Of a stretch of DNA of 64,000 nt, positions 38,001 to 50,019 are shown piece after piece (positions within the stretch are counted from its first letter, which is position 1; each line of letters begins with the position of its first letter). Origin of the DNA: Mangifera indica (lineage: Eukaryota; Streptophyta; Magnoliopsida; Sapindales; Anacardiaceae); the NCBI RefSeq assembly GCF_011075055.1, contig NC_058140.1, positions 8,986,988 through 9,050,987 on the forward strand. The letters are read 5' to 3'. A model generated the notes under the pieces. It made no database searches. It saw nothing but the letters and a program-made list of their open reading frames with translations, and was not told the DNA's origin. Made by a program: the position numbers and the translations under genes.

Positions 38001-41000
38001 TTTTTTTTTTTACATAAGTTTTCAAAAGGTCACTTAATCTCCCATTCAATGACAAATATTTGGTAAGTTGACCCTTATCCTCCTAATTAATTAAAAAAAT
38101 ATCTTAAAAAAAATTCAAAACTTATGTTATCTCCTTTTAAAATTCAAATTTTTCTTCCAAATAGAAATCCTTAATTTTTCAAATCTTTAATATTAAAAAA
38201 TATCTCAAATCCTTAATATTCAAAATATCTCAAATCCTTATACCAAACAACATTTATCATCTAAAAAAAATGAAATAACAATAATAAATAATAATGGCAA
38301 ATATTGGATATTACATGAGTGCCCTCCTACTTTTGAGCCATGGAATAAGGCCATAAGTTCTTGCTTAGTTCTACATTCTTTCCCACTATATACTTACCTT
38401 GTCTTTTTAATTTCTTGTGATGCCAAGTGTAGAAGTTGCGGGAAGTGGGGCCTTTTTTCTTAGCTGCAATGATTATAAAGTAGGTGATTGTCACAAGACC
38501 AAGTATCTTCAATTCCTTGCAGCAAATCAGAAGGTAGTATCATAGTAATTAGATTGTTGAATTCATGGTCAGGAAGCCTTGAGAGGGCATCAATTACAAT
38601 GTTCTCTTTGCCTTTCTTCTATATGATTTCATAGTCAAATTGCATAAGTTTTGCAATCCAGGTTTGTTGAGAGAGAGTTGTAAGCTTTTGTTTCAACAAG
38701 TATTTAAGACTTTAGTGATCAATCTTTATAACAAAGTGTTGGCTTATTAAGTGTGGCTTCCACTTCTTAATTGCAAACAAAATAGCCAGCATTTCTTTTT
38801 CATAACACAAAGAGCAGTTGATTTTTTGGAGAAAGAGCCTTCTAAATCCTCCTTGCATAAGGATGGCTTCTATACCTCCTCCTAAAGCATTAGTCTCTAT
38901 CAAGAACTCCTTGACAAGTTTGGTAGAGCTAATACTGGAGTAATAGCCATGGCTCCTTTGAGTTTCTCAAAAGCAGACAGAGTTGAGTCATCTCACTTGA
39001 AAGAATTCTAGTTGAGTCATCTCACTTGAAAGAATTCTAGTTGAGTCATCTCACTTGAAAGAATTCTAGTTGAGTCATCTCACTTGAAAGAATTCTTCTT
39101 GAGTAGCTTAGTTAAGGTTCTTGCAAGTTGTCTGTACCCTTTGGAAAATCTTATGTAATATCCCTGTGATGAAAAAATGTTAATAATTAATTATGTATAT
39201 AAATATAAAATCCAATTTACAAAACAGTGAAACACAGCCGTAGATTTTTACATATACTGATAAACAATAGCTTCAAAAACTACACATTGCACAAGATTTT
39301 TACATATACAATTAAAAAAAAATTACACTCTACACAAGAGATAAGAATAGAAAGATTAATCAAATTATACTCTGCACAATACTGTACAGTGTATAGTGCA
39401 TTCAATACTTTATTACATCTTATAGGCTTACAATTAAAATTGTACATTGAACAAGTCAAAAGGATTACACTCTGCACAGTACTATGCAGTGTACTGTGCA
39501 TTCAGGCTCAACACATTATTACACTTTATAAGATTACACAGTACACAATATTAAAAGGAATGGAAATAACAGGGTAGATATATATATATATAAAATCACA
39601 ATAAATTTTACATACATACTATTACACAACAGGCAGCAACAAATATATTACTAAATATTACAAGCTCAATGATAGACATTGTTTGTATTTCACCGATGAA
39701 AAATTTTCAATCCTGAAAATTGTCGAAGACTTGCTGGAAAATGTTTAATGTTAACGAAAAATATGTATAGTTGTCGGATTAATGTAGCAATCCACCGGAG
39801 AAACACTAAAGCACTGGAATATTACAAAAATTTGTTGAAATCTTGTTCAGTTGATAGAGATTTAACAGGGGAAATGGATGAAAAAACACAAGGTTAGCTG
39901 CCACAATGAATAAACTGTATATAAGAGTGATATAATTTTTTTTTAACTTATATTATATAATATTAGGGCAAGTTACGAAGCGTGCTTTGTAACCACTTTT
40001 TCCATCTTCTAAAATGCCAAAAAGCAGTGCTTAAGCTTGGCTTCTGAATTTCCTGTCACCTTGCACCTTTAGAAACACTGAACCTGTTGCCTTGAGCTGC
40101 TTCACACTTAAGCGCACTTTTAACAACTATGCTTTCAATGCATGCTTCTAACCTTCAATTGTGAACAACATTCTAAACTAATCAAAGTTCCATAAATTAT
40201 CACCTTATGTAGCTAACCAGTGACACCTAGTATCAAATCATAAGTTTTAAGAGGTAATATGTAAGCATCAGTGTGGAAAGTTTGCTCTCGCACTCTCCAT
40301 TTAAACTCTTTACATAAGAACTTGCATTGTGGATTGTTACAGTCCACAAACATTTCCTCAAATGCAGACAAGTATGACAAAATATTTTGCCCATAAGACT
40401 TGGTCTCTCCAGTGTAAGTAAACATGAAGAAGTTGTGCAATCTCCTTGCCAACTCTCCTCGTTTTGTTGAAGACTAGACTTAGTCCACAAAGCAAATTGG
40501 TTATCTTCAAATTAGTTTTGCTACAGACTTGGTCATTCAAGATTGTAGGACTCGGTTGATATTTTAGTTTATCCTTTTTGTACCGTTGCCTTGCATGCTT
40601 ATGTAAGGGGGCAAGACCTATGAATAAAGCGATGTTTTTCCATTCCATTTTATTTACTTACAATAGATGTAACTACTACGTTTCCCTTTCCACAGCAGAT
40701 ATAACCACTACACTTCCTTTCTCCATTCCAAGATAGCTCGTTGACGATTTGCTAGAGTCATAGGGAGAGGCCGAGGTGGTCAATTCGATAGTGACCATAC
40801 AGTGTGGTATCAAAGCCGAGCATGGCCAACAACATGCAAAATTCTGATTTTCACCGATTGGAGCAACAAATAGCAAGCTTAAGTGCAGGATTGGAGCAAG
40901 TAATGAAGCAAGTGGCAGAAATATCTGTAGTCAAGGAGGAAGCTTCCACTAGTAAGCCTAGGCCTGGCCAAGGGTCTTCCAATAGAGGAAGACCTCACAG

Positions 41001-44000
41001 AAACTTTGCTCCTAAATTCGTATACCAGAAACAAATCTCTTTTGCTCTTTTCTCGTCAAAATCCCAATTGGTCATGGTCCCAGTGGTCTTGTCAGGTGGA
41101 GTATAAGATAATTTGTGTATACTTTATGAAGGAAGAAGTCCTGCTTTGGAATTTAATTTGCTGCCTTGAAGGTTGGTGACAATGTTGGGGTTGAAACTAG
41201 TGTAGAGTCTTGAGAAGCTAGGCAAGGTTATTGTTTTGGCTAGGGGTTTGAGTTGATCCTTAATTGCAGCTATATTAATTTGTTGGAGTTTTGCAAGAGA
41301 ATAAGCTTTAGTTGAGGACTTGGGTTAGAACATCATAACAAGCATTTGGAGTGCATCTATAAATCCAAAAAGAAAAAAACTAGGGTTTGGTGTTCACGAA
41401 TTCTAGCTCTTGGATACAATTCATCAAATGCATCAAGGTATTCTTGGAGGGAACTTAATTGTCTTAAGTTTCTAAAATCTGACAAAGGATCGTCATATGC
41501 ATGTGATTCAAAATGGGAGCTCAACATCTGTATATATTCTTTCCGCTGCAGAGAGGTATATCCCCTGGTCTTCATGAAGCCTTGATTCCATTGAATTGTC
41601 TTCCCTTCCAAATGCAGTGCAACCAGATTGACCCAATTCCCCTTTGCGGGGCCATTAACTTCAAAGAAGTACTCAGCTCTTAAGAGCCAATTGTTAAATC
41701 CTTTTCCATTAAATCGTGAGAACTCAATCTTAGTGCACCTTTGCCATGGCATTTTCTGGTTACAGATCTCAACTGTGGGGTCATCTTCAATCAATTCTGC
41801 AACCCTTTTTCAGAAAGCAGTTCAGTGTATTGAAGGCTTAGGCCTCAAAATTAAGTTCTTGATTTCTCTAATAGATTCCATTCCTGGAGTGATTGTCGTC
41901 ATGCCCTAGTCACAAAGCAATTCAAGCTTAAAAACTAAGTAGACTAACTAATTGCTAAATGAAATCATCTTATTATAAATTGAAAGCATTAAGAGTAACG
42001 TTTTGCTAATGCCTCTCATTCTCCTGTCAACCCACCCAGTTGTTTTCCTTTTTCAATTCAGTCTGCAACATTGATGTGTTAAAAGATATATTTGTGTAAT
42101 TCCAAATTTAAAACTACTGTTGTTTGAGCATGACTGGAAGCAAACTCAAGGAATTTTTCATTTTTCATTCTATCTAGTCAATATTTTGTAATGTCTCTTA
42201 TCCTGTGTCATCTGGGTGATTCCACCCAAAAGAAAAAAAATTATGGTTCCATAATTTTTTCTTGGACAGGTAGGTGGTGCAGCTGCTTATTTACAGACAG
42301 GCATATTTTCAGCCAGGCGTTATTTTGTTCTCTTGGCTTCTTCTGTTCTTATCATAACTTGGCTCAATTTAAGGTGACCTTTTCTAATTATTTCAAAGTA
42401 GATATATGATGGTTTAAATCTGATCAGGTTTTACCTTGCATCTGAGACTGAGAAGCTAATTTATGTGTAATGGATGCATGTTGATGATTCATTTGTGTTA
42501 ATAAAACAGAGATTTTTGCTGGTAGACCTAGGAATGTCACAGTATATCTTGCACGAGTTACTATTTAGGTTGAGAGGCCAGGCTAACAGGCATGGAGTAT
42601 AGTAGATTTTAGGAGTCATACGTTGTTATTGTCAGCTCAAACAACTGTTTTTGGGTCTACTGTGTCTCTTAAGTGGAGATCAAGTTATGGCTGCTTATAT
42701 GAACAACCATCCATTAATTAGGAGCTTCATTCCTCTAATATCCACAATGGCTTACATAACTCTTCCTAGGAACCAGGTGACATAATTGTATTCCAAGACA
42801 GAGCTAGATCCTCTGGGACCTCAACTCATAATATTTTCAACGTTTTGTTTTGGAACTTGGTGAGAGGATGTAATAAGCCAAGAAATGCTTGCATTGAGGA
42901 TACTCACATGACCATCCATTTGTTGCTAGCACCTTGTCATATTTTCCTCATTTTCTTTCCTTTGTTGTATCTTCCTCCTTCTAGACCAGCCACATTTCTA
43001 AAGTTTTTTCACTTTAATAAAATAAGTGCATTACAACTTGAAGATCAGCTAGGGGACTTCTGCTCTGGTTCATCCTATATCTTTTATTGCAGCTTTGCCT
43101 AAATTTTCTCCTTGTCTTTATGGCAGAACTGTTTCACTATTTTTCTATAAGCCATTAAATTTGGTGATATGTGAACCATTGGCAGCAATGATGTTTATGA
43201 TTTCGATACTGGAGCAGATAAGCATAAGAAAGAATCAGTCGTAAACTTGGTTGGCAGGTAAATCTTTTAAACATGTCGTTATGTGGTGTATAACAATTTT
43301 CCCCAACAGCTACTTTGATTAAAATTACTAACATTTGGCCATTTCTGATCTTTAATTTATGCAAAAGCCGCATATGGACCCTTCTCGCTGCATATTCACT
43401 CCTTGTCCTTGGCTTTTTTGGGCTCACATGGACATCTCTGGACGCAGGAAACATGCGCTCCATATTATTGCTGACTTCTTCAATTATTTGCGGTTATATC
43501 TATCAGGTACACAAACATATTTTGGCATTGGGTAAAATTGAATATCTTTAAATTTATACTTATCTGATTGTGCAGTATAAATCTTAACAACATTACTTCT
43601 GGAGAACTGAATCTCAGATCTGTTATAATTTTCTGACACCTGAAATGTCTGATTTGTTTTTTGGGTTGTACACTTCCTCCTGATAGTGATTGAATGATAG
43701 AAGTTGTTTTTATCATAAATTTAGATTTGTGCCAACTTTTTGTTCATATGAAATTAGACTTTTTTTCTGAGTATCATTCTCTATTGTTTAATTATTCAGT
43801 TTTGTGACCCCGAAATTATTTTTTATTTCTATTATTAGCAAACATTTTGTTAAGCTGTATTTTGCCCTTGATCATCCTTATTATGCTGCTTGAATCTTCT
43901 GCAGATATCTCAGAAGCTGCATGCTCTTTTTAAGTTCACCTCTTATGCTGAGTTAATGTGTTACATTTGGCTTCCCAAATAGTTTGACGTTGAACAAATT

Positions 44001-45317
44001 GGATGAAACAAATTGATAGTTTCTATTTGAGTCACTATCCTAGCTTTTAAAGCTTTCATGTCAGTGAAAAGAAAAAAAAATCTTGACAGTCAAACTAATG
44101 CAACTATCCATGAAAAAGACCAGACTTTCATAACTTAAAACGTTGTTCTTGTTGCAGTGCCCACCATTTCGGTTAGGTTATCAAGGACTGGGAGAGCCCT
44201 TATGCTTTGCTGCCTTCGGCCCATTTGCGACATGTGCTTTTTACTTATTGCTGGGGAGCACAAGGTCAAATAGTTTTTTGATAACATGACTATAATCACA
44301 GATTTATTTTCTCATATTGGATATTGATCTGGGTAGTTTTGACAGCGAGATTCACAGTATTCCCTTAACTGGCACCATTCTTTCAGCATCAATCCTTGTT
44401 GGTCTAACAACTACCCTGATTCTTTTTTGTAGTCACTTTCATCAGGTAGTTCAGTTTCTTTTGGTTTTCCAAATTTCCCTTCCTAACTCTAGACTCCTTT
44501 GATTACTGATATCAAATGACATGAATTTTGTAGCTCAGATTGAAGGAGATGCGGCCATAGGAAAAATTTCCCCCTTGGTGTGTGCGCTTAACTGTCTCAA
44601 TGATTTTGAAAGTGAACAGAAGAAAAATATGAGTTCTGTTTATTTGATTTGTACTTCTATTTGTATGCAGGTGAGGCTGGGCACTGAAACAGGCTCAAGA
44701 GTGGTGAAAGTGGCAATTCTAATGCTTTATTCTCTTTCTTTTGTTCTTGGTCTAAGCAGAGCTCTTCCTTGGACTTGCATGGTAAGTTAACATGGAAATT
44801 GGTGAAATGTCTCTCTAGTGCATTTAGTTGTATTTCTTTCCGTGGTTTTGAATCTGACCTTTTTTTTTTTTCTCCCAGCTTCTATGTGCCATGACCTTAC
44901 CCATGGGGAAACTGGTAGTCAATTATGTGCAACAGAACCACAAGGTGAGAAGTAAACTTGTGCAATGATACTGGAAGGTTGAGTTTTCAAAACCACTTTC
45001 GCATTCATCCTTAATCAATTACAAATCACTCTTGTGAATATGCACACCTCTCCCACTAGAGGCACAAATATGTGGTGCTATGATCAGAAAGCATATGTAC
45101 AGTGACATCTGAACTAGAAATCATAAAGATGTCATTTGTTGCTCTGCATTTTCCTCTTGTTTATAAGAACTCATATTTGCAGGACAAGGGGAAGATGTTC
45201 ATGGCAAAGTATTACTGTGTACGATTACATGCTTTATTTGGAGCTGCCTTAGCTGCTGGGCTGGTGGCAGGTAGAATGCTCATAAAAACACAGGTACCAA
45301 AGCTTGCATTGCCATGA
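32948..45317 (+). CDS. ABC4: 2-carboxy-1,4-naphthoquinone phytyltransferase, chloroplastic (MenA homologue)
   Basis: UbiA-family prenyltransferase that attaches the phytyl chain in phylloquinone (vitamin K1, photosystem I) synthesis; integral to plastid membranes. Eleven coding exons: 32948-33045, 34121-34376, 42270-42373, 43186-43257, 43368-43506, 44158-44264, 44346-44445, 44539-44577, 44671-44781, 44879-44944, 45183-45317. All introns are GT-AG and the frame closes to 408 residues. Residues 1 to about 100 are Ser/Gln/His-rich and look like a transit peptide. The membrane domain starts near RAIKLPIYSVALVPLT. The first Asp-rich motif is NDVYDFDTGAD (residues 154-164). The second polar loop is HFHQIEGDAAIGKISPLV (ending at residue 305), with Ala where the family usually has Arg after EGD. 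Later hydrophobic segments include residues about 350-365 and 385-400. No frame defect; likely functional. Intron 2 (7.9 kb) is full of transposon remnants. Confidence 0.93.
35004..35031. repeat. (AT)14 microsatellite
   Basis: Uninterrupted AT run in ABC4 intron 2. Confidence 0.95.
35575..36075. repeat. ~45-bp degenerate tandem array
   Basis: About a dozen copies of a unit close to AACTTACGAAAACATTTATA plus ATAAACAAAACGAAATATTT and TAT, with insertions in some copies. Lies in ABC4 intron 2. Confidence 0.7.
37388..37567. mobile_element. 180-bp MITE, Mutator-type target duplication
   Basis: Inverted ends of about 35-40 bp share CTATGTATA.CCATTTTTGG and TACACAATT, at 37395-37430 and 37525-37560. 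The 9-bp AATTTAATT occurs on both sides (37379-37387 and 37568-37576). A 9-bp duplication is the Mutator hallmark, so this is most likely a non-autonomous MULE-derived MITE. No coding capacity. Confidence 0.75.
38500..39150 (-). pseudogene. Gypsy reverse transcriptase C-terminus / RNase H fragment
   Basis: Reads LARTLTKLLKKNSFK, then IETNALGGGIEAILMQGG, CYEKEMLAILFAIKKW, HFVIKIDH, SLKYLLKQKLTTLSQQTW. This is the end of reverse transcriptase and the RNase H domain of a gypsy polyprotein. A 29-bp segment of it has been multiplied to four copies (38982-39097). Confidence 0.85.
38982..39097. repeat. 29-bp direct repeat, four copies
   Basis: Units start at 38982, 39011, 39040 and 39069, each GTTGAGTCATCTCACTTGAA followed by AGAATTCTA (last unit ends CTT). 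The copies are identical and adjacent with no spacers. They lie in codons for the FKWDDS region of a gypsy reverse transcriptase. Confidence 0.97.
39156..40203. mobile_element. ~1.05-kb insertion splitting the gypsy remnant
   Basis: Identical CTTATGTA octamers occur at 39150-39157 and 40204-40211. Left of it is gypsy reverse transcriptase, right of it gypsy protease. The left end reads TGTAATATCCCTG, as in an LTR. Inside are two hairpin-forming repeats (39374-39399, 39474-39499). No coding frame. Type uncertain: a solo LTR or a small non-autonomous element. Confidence 0.5.
39374..39499. repeat. Two 26-bp hairpins, 100 bp apart
   Basis: 39474-39499 has a perfect 9-bp stem (GCACAGTAC / GTACTGTGC) with an 8-base loop. 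39374-39399 has the same design with one mismatch. They belong to a ~100-bp tandem duplication that includes TTACACTCTGCACA. Confidence 0.85.
40215..40480 (-). pseudogene. Gypsy protease (retropepsin) fragment
   Basis: Reads CNNPQCKFLCKEFKWRVREQ then FHTDAYILPLKTYDLILGVT, the C-terminal half of the retropepsin domain in plant gypsy elements. It is joined to a frame-shifted upstream part and ends at the inserted block. Confidence 0.75.
40790..41106 (+). mobile_element. + strand LTR end, primer site and gag N-terminus fragment
   Basis: TGGTATCAAAGC at 40803-40814 looks like a Met-tRNA primer site on the + strand. It is followed by an open frame from 40822 (MANNMQNSDFHRLEQQIASL, then a Ser/Arg/Gly-rich stretch) resembling a gypsy gag leader. 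This is opposite in direction to the neighbouring gag and protease pieces, so a second element is implied. Confidence 0.5.
41350..41890 (-). pseudogene. Gypsy gag capsid fragment
   Basis: A 145-codon open frame reads KIEFSRFNGKGFNNWLLRAE, YFFEVNG, VALHLEGKTIQWNQGFMKTR, then LSDFRNLRQLSSLQEYLDAF. This is the retrotransposon gag domain of gypsy elements. Upstream residues (ESIREIKNLILRPKPSIH) continue it across a stop. Confidence 0.88.
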
Positions 45318-46308
45318 GTTATGGTAGATTCCTCAAACGTTTTGATGAAGGAACCTGAATAATTAAAAGTCAGAACGTTAGTGAAGTAACAAGCTAGGTA
45401 GCTGGGTGTCTACAGCAATAATCCTCTGCATATCAATTGAATGGTGAGGGAAATGAATGAGTTAAAAAAATGTTATTGGGTATTTTAGGGAACATGATAT
45501 GTTGACGATTACTTAAATGTATTATATGAATTCATTTAATATTTCAACTTAGATATGATTTATTGTATATTAGTTAATTAACTCATAATGATGCCCCACC
45601 GTTTCGCTTGTACAAACACCTTCATCTTCTCAGTCTTCAAACTCCTGGTACGCATTTCCATTTTCATCTCATTAATTTTAATATCCAGAAAGAATATAAA
45701 CAGAAAAGGTGCTTTAACAATGTCCAAAGAAGAGTGACTAGACAGTAACTTCACATTTGTATTAAATATTAAGCACAGATTTGTGTTTATATTGAAATCA
45801 AACGGTTTATTCTAGTAAAATTAATAGATTGATAGAAAAATAAACTTTTCAAATTTAAAGAGTGAAAATATTTTGTCTCATCAAAGTTTCATTTGGCCTA
45901 TATTTCTTGTTATTGTTGTTATTGTTATAGTGTGAAGTTGTTGATTCTTTACCTTGTGTGAAATTGTTATATTAACTTTTTTGAATTATATCCAATAGGA
46001 AAAAAAGGATTCTATGTAGCCCTTATCTCACATACAATGGGTTTCAATCCTTATTTTGTAAACAATTTTAAGGGAATATATGCAGAAAACTAGGTATGTT
46101 TGTCACTTATTTTGTAAAAATAAGTAACACACAAATAAAAAAGTTAATTACACATAACCCGTCTTTCAATAACAATATATAAAAACAAAAAAAAAAGAAA
46201 AATATTCGGGGTTTCATAAAAGTTTATCAAAAATTCAAAACACCCTTTATATGTTTATTGAATACAAAAATATTCGGGGTTTCACGGCCAAACCATCCAA
46301 ATGGAGGT
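45318..46308. other. ABC4 3' flank, no further gene
   Basis: The first few hundred bases should hold the ABC4 3' untranslated region. I see no canonical AATAAA close to the stop. The rest is AT-rich. TATTCGGGGTTTCA occurs twice, near 46205 and 46269. Confidence 0.5.
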
Positions 46309-46643
46309 TGTGGATACCAAATAGAAACCCCAGAACAAGAAAATGCTTCTTTTTCTATTCAAAGATACCTGTAGATTACAAAACAACTATTTATATATGA
46401 AAATAGAATTTATAGCTGGCAATAATCCTAATGAAAAATAACACTTACTGTAAAATTTTCATTTCATCACCGTTGGATTGATGTCTCTGAGTTGAGAGTT
46501 GTTATTGAAGAAGATAAATAGAAGAAATCTCCAAATCTTCCTTTGTATTCATTCACAGCACTTGAGAGAAGACATGTTACCAAAATGGTGAGTTTTGGTA
46601 ACTCATTTTCAAATAGAGTACGTTTTTAGTTTATGAACTCACA
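46309..46643 (-). repeat. Probable 3' LTR of the truncated copia
   Basis: Begins TGTGAGTTCA right after the - strand polypurine tract. The end at GGTATCCACA is inferred from the TG..CA rule only, as there is no second copy to align. Confidence 0.5.
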
Positions 46644-48340
46644 TCCTCCCTCAAGTCTGAACATAGTGATTGACTGACTTGCAAGAAGAGCATAAACACT
46701 GAACTAAAGATTGTTATCACAAAAAGAAATATTACTAGATTTTAATCTTGTAAGGTACATTAAGGCTTCTTGTGGTCCTCCCTTAATTTGATAGATCATT
46801 TCTTTTACCAGATGCTGCTGTTTTTTTAATTGCCAGTGACATGCAGATCACTATAGTAGTTGAAACTCTTCCCTCAATTGTTGAGTTTATATCTTAGAAA
46901 CTTAGATCTTGTTGTTGATAATAGTTGTGTCAAAATGTCAGCGAACTGAAGCTTCATATTTGGTAACTTCTCAACAATTGTCGCTTTAATGTAATTAATG
47001 TACATTTATTTTGATGTGGTTTGTTCAACTATGAAATACAAGATTAAATGCGAGGGAAGCAACACTCTTGATTATCACACCATACCCCAACTTTGTCTAT
47101 CCAATAAAATTTAACTTCTTTAAAAACAAGTTATTCGACTCTATATTCAATGGAAGAAAGTGCTACCACGACTTACTTTCTTTAAGTCCACTAAATAAAG
47201 ATTACCACCAAAGTAAACACAATGGCTACTGGAGGACTTTCTATCACCCACATTTCCTGCCGAATCAGCATCACTATAGGCTTCAAGTTTTGGTAAAGAT
47301 CAAGATTTTAAGATAAGACCATGCTGTAAAGTTCCTTTAATATATCATAATCCCTTTTTTACAAACTTTCCACTGTAGCTTAATGGGAACCTTGAGAAAT
47401 TTACTTAATTTATTCACAGCAAATGAGATATTTGACCTAATCATAGTCAAATATTGTGATGCTCCTATTGGGTTTCAATATAAATTGGCGTTGTCAAACA
47501 ATTCACTATCCTCAACATATAATTCAACTTACGTAACCAGTGGTTTGGCATAAGGTCATGCATCCTAGGTTTAACTAACAAATCTTATGCATATTTGGAC
47601 TGCCCCCAAGTGTAAACAATTCCCAATTCTATAAGCCTCGAACCTAAAGAAATAGTTCAACTCACAAAGATTCTTTAGGGAAAATTAGAATTCAAATCAG
47701 TCACCAATTCTTGTATAAAACTAGAATTTGGTCTTAAGAATAATATATCATTTACATAGCTAAGAACATAAACCACACACTCTTTCTCCTTTTAAGATAA
47801 ACAAACTAGAATCAAATGTTTAGGATTCAAAACCTCAATCATTTACAAACTTCTTAAGCTTTTCAAACTAGGCCCTTAGCTTTTGTCTTAAGTCATAAAG
47901 TGTCTAAGTAAACTTGCACACAAAATTAGGTTTCTCCTTATCTATAAAATCTTCATGTTGTGACATATAAACATGTACTTTTAATTCACCTTTTAAGAAA
48001 GCATTGTCGACACCAATTTGGTGTATCTTCCAATTGAATGAGATTGCTAAAGAGATGGTGATTCTAATAATGTTCAGTTTGATTAAAGGGTGAAAGTTTC
48101 TATATAAAATGGGTGTTTATTGGAACCTTTTAACTACTAATATAGCATTTGATTTATGTACCAAACCATTAACATTATATTTTATCCTAAACTCGCATTT
48201 GTGACCCACTACATTTGTAACCTTGGTAAATGGCACTAACTCCCAAGTTTTATTATTAATCAAAAAATATATTGTTCTAATTGATGACTAGTTAGAGCTT
48301 CTTTTACAATTTTTGGATCATCTAACCATTCAATCAAGCT
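46309..48340 (-). mobile_element. 5'-truncated Ty1/copia element
   Basis: On the - strand, pol fragments run from reverse transcriptase (about 48330-47590) through RNase H (about 47300-46870), then a polypurine tract (TTGAGGGAGGA) and a probable 3' LTR from 46643 down to about 46309 (TGTGAGTTCA to GGTATCCACA). Motifs: HPLIKLNIIRITISLAISFN, LKGELK, a YVNDIL active site in place of YVDDIL, and YSDAD.AGNVGDRKSSSG. No 5' LTR or gag is found. Frames are broken. It lies 1 kb downstream of ABC4. Confidence 0.8.
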
Positions 48341-49990
48341 AAAATTATAAAGCTCTTAGGAAGTGGTAAGTTTCATGTTTTAGATATTGCATGTTTGGGA
48401 AATTTTTTTTTTTTATAACAAAAAACTCTATCTGGGCCAGACCACCCTTTCGAAGTGGAACCAACCATACCAAGTAGGTTAAACTCAGGTTTAGTAATCA
48501 ACCTCACAACCACTAAACCAAGTAAGTCAAAAATTTAATTTTGAAATGTTACCAGAGGACACTTGAACATATATCTTATTGTGCATGAAGTGTTATCTTT
48601 TATCACTCAAACTAACTTTTGCGTGCACATGCTTGAGAATGATTATTATGTAATTAATAATGCATATATGATCAAAGTGAGTAGCATCTTCCCTTGGAGG
48701 GCAGAACCCCAAGATAAGGTGTTACAAATGTGTTCTTGTAGTTACACATGTGGGATTCAATCATATGAGTTTTAAAGTTTTATGAGACCCACGAAAACAT
48801 GATTTCTCATGAGATTTTAAGGATATGTTTTCTATAAGGTTGTTACAAGGGAGCACATGTGAGATACTTTATACACATGCCCAAAATAAGGCACACCCTT
48901 AATTGTGATGTTATGACAATCAAATACTATTGTGTATATGAAAAGGAAGACTACGAGAGCTATGTTACTCATGTGGCTAGGGTGTTAAATCTTTGTCTCA
49001 ACCTAGTCTAATCAACATAGTTATCATAGTTTTTAGCAAATGTTTTATGATAAAGCTTTCACTGAATTCTAAAATGTTTTTTAAGTCATGCATTACATTT
49101 CATATCATTGTAGTTTGGGTCCATAAATGCACTCTAGATGAGGATTTCATAAGATATGAATGTAAGATGATATGTAAGAAAATGAAATAAGAGAAAATGA
49201 ATGTAAGGTCTAAGGTCTCCTACTTAATGAGTGTTTATTACTTACCCCATTTTCTTTAATGTTTTGTAGGTAATAAGTAAATAACGATTGTAATAATATG
49301 AATTAGCAAAGGTTTAGAATGAGAGGATTGTCTAAATTAATAAGATTTAGTTCCTATTATGTTATGACTCTTAGTACATTTATGCTACACACACATTATG
49401 AATGTTTTCAATGTTTGGGACATTTTCTGTGCACTTCTATTTATGTGAATATTAATGATGTTGATGTTATGATTTCAATAAATAAAGACTATTTCTATTT
49501 CTGCAAATTAAGTTTTATTCATGCTAAGTAGTTAAGAGTGCTAAAAATTAATGTCTCTCTTCAAAGTTTAGTCATCTAGAAAGGGGCGTTATGACTTGAT
49601 TATCCTATTTGACCAAAACTTTTTCTCATAAGCCATAAGGACCACCAGGAGAGAAAAAAAAAGAGATAAATATACATATATACAAAAAGAGATCTACAAG
49701 AAACACACAATCGCTAACATTATCTCTTGTAACCATCTTTTACAAGATACACTAAACATCAATTAAGAACTACATTAACATTTCGATCATTGGGTTAAAC
49801 TATATTAAAAATCTTGAATTTCATCTATTTATTTTCTTGTTTCATATATATCTCATCATAATAGACATCATGTCTTATCATATCCTAATAGCTTATGATG
49901 TAACCTAACTTAAGCAAGACTATGAATTACATACTTTAGTTGATGATCAACAATGCCACTTATTGATAACTTAGACATCTAAAAAGAGTT
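48341..49990. other. Intergenic, possible LTR remnant
   Basis: No gene. Between about 48548 (TGTTACCAGAGGAC) and 49592 (AAAGGGGCGTTATGAC) the text resembles a gypsy-type LTR, including TTACCCCATTTTCTTTAATG near 49240. No paired copy or target duplication is visible. Confidence 0.35.
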
Positions 49991-50019
49991 GATTCAAAAA
50001 TATATATCTTTTGAAGCTT

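Larger units (their letters stand above)
38320..41900 (-). mobile_element. Composite Ty3/gypsy remnants in ABC4 intron 2
   Basis: On the - strand: gag at about 41890-41350, protease at about 40480-40215, and reverse transcriptase/RNase H at about 39150-38500. The pieces are in the expected order but most of the reverse transcriptase core is missing. A separate insertion (39156-40203) and a + strand LTR/primer-site fragment (around 40800) break it up. All parts carry stops or frameshifts. Its antisense orientation to ABC4 avoids delivering its polyadenylation signals in the sense direction, a common state for intronic LTR elements. Confidence 0.75.

Noticed and set aside
38982..39097. Four identical direct repeats, CRISPR-like at first sight
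   Set aside because: The copies are adjacent with no spacers, the genome is a plant, and the unit is part of a reverse transcriptase gene.
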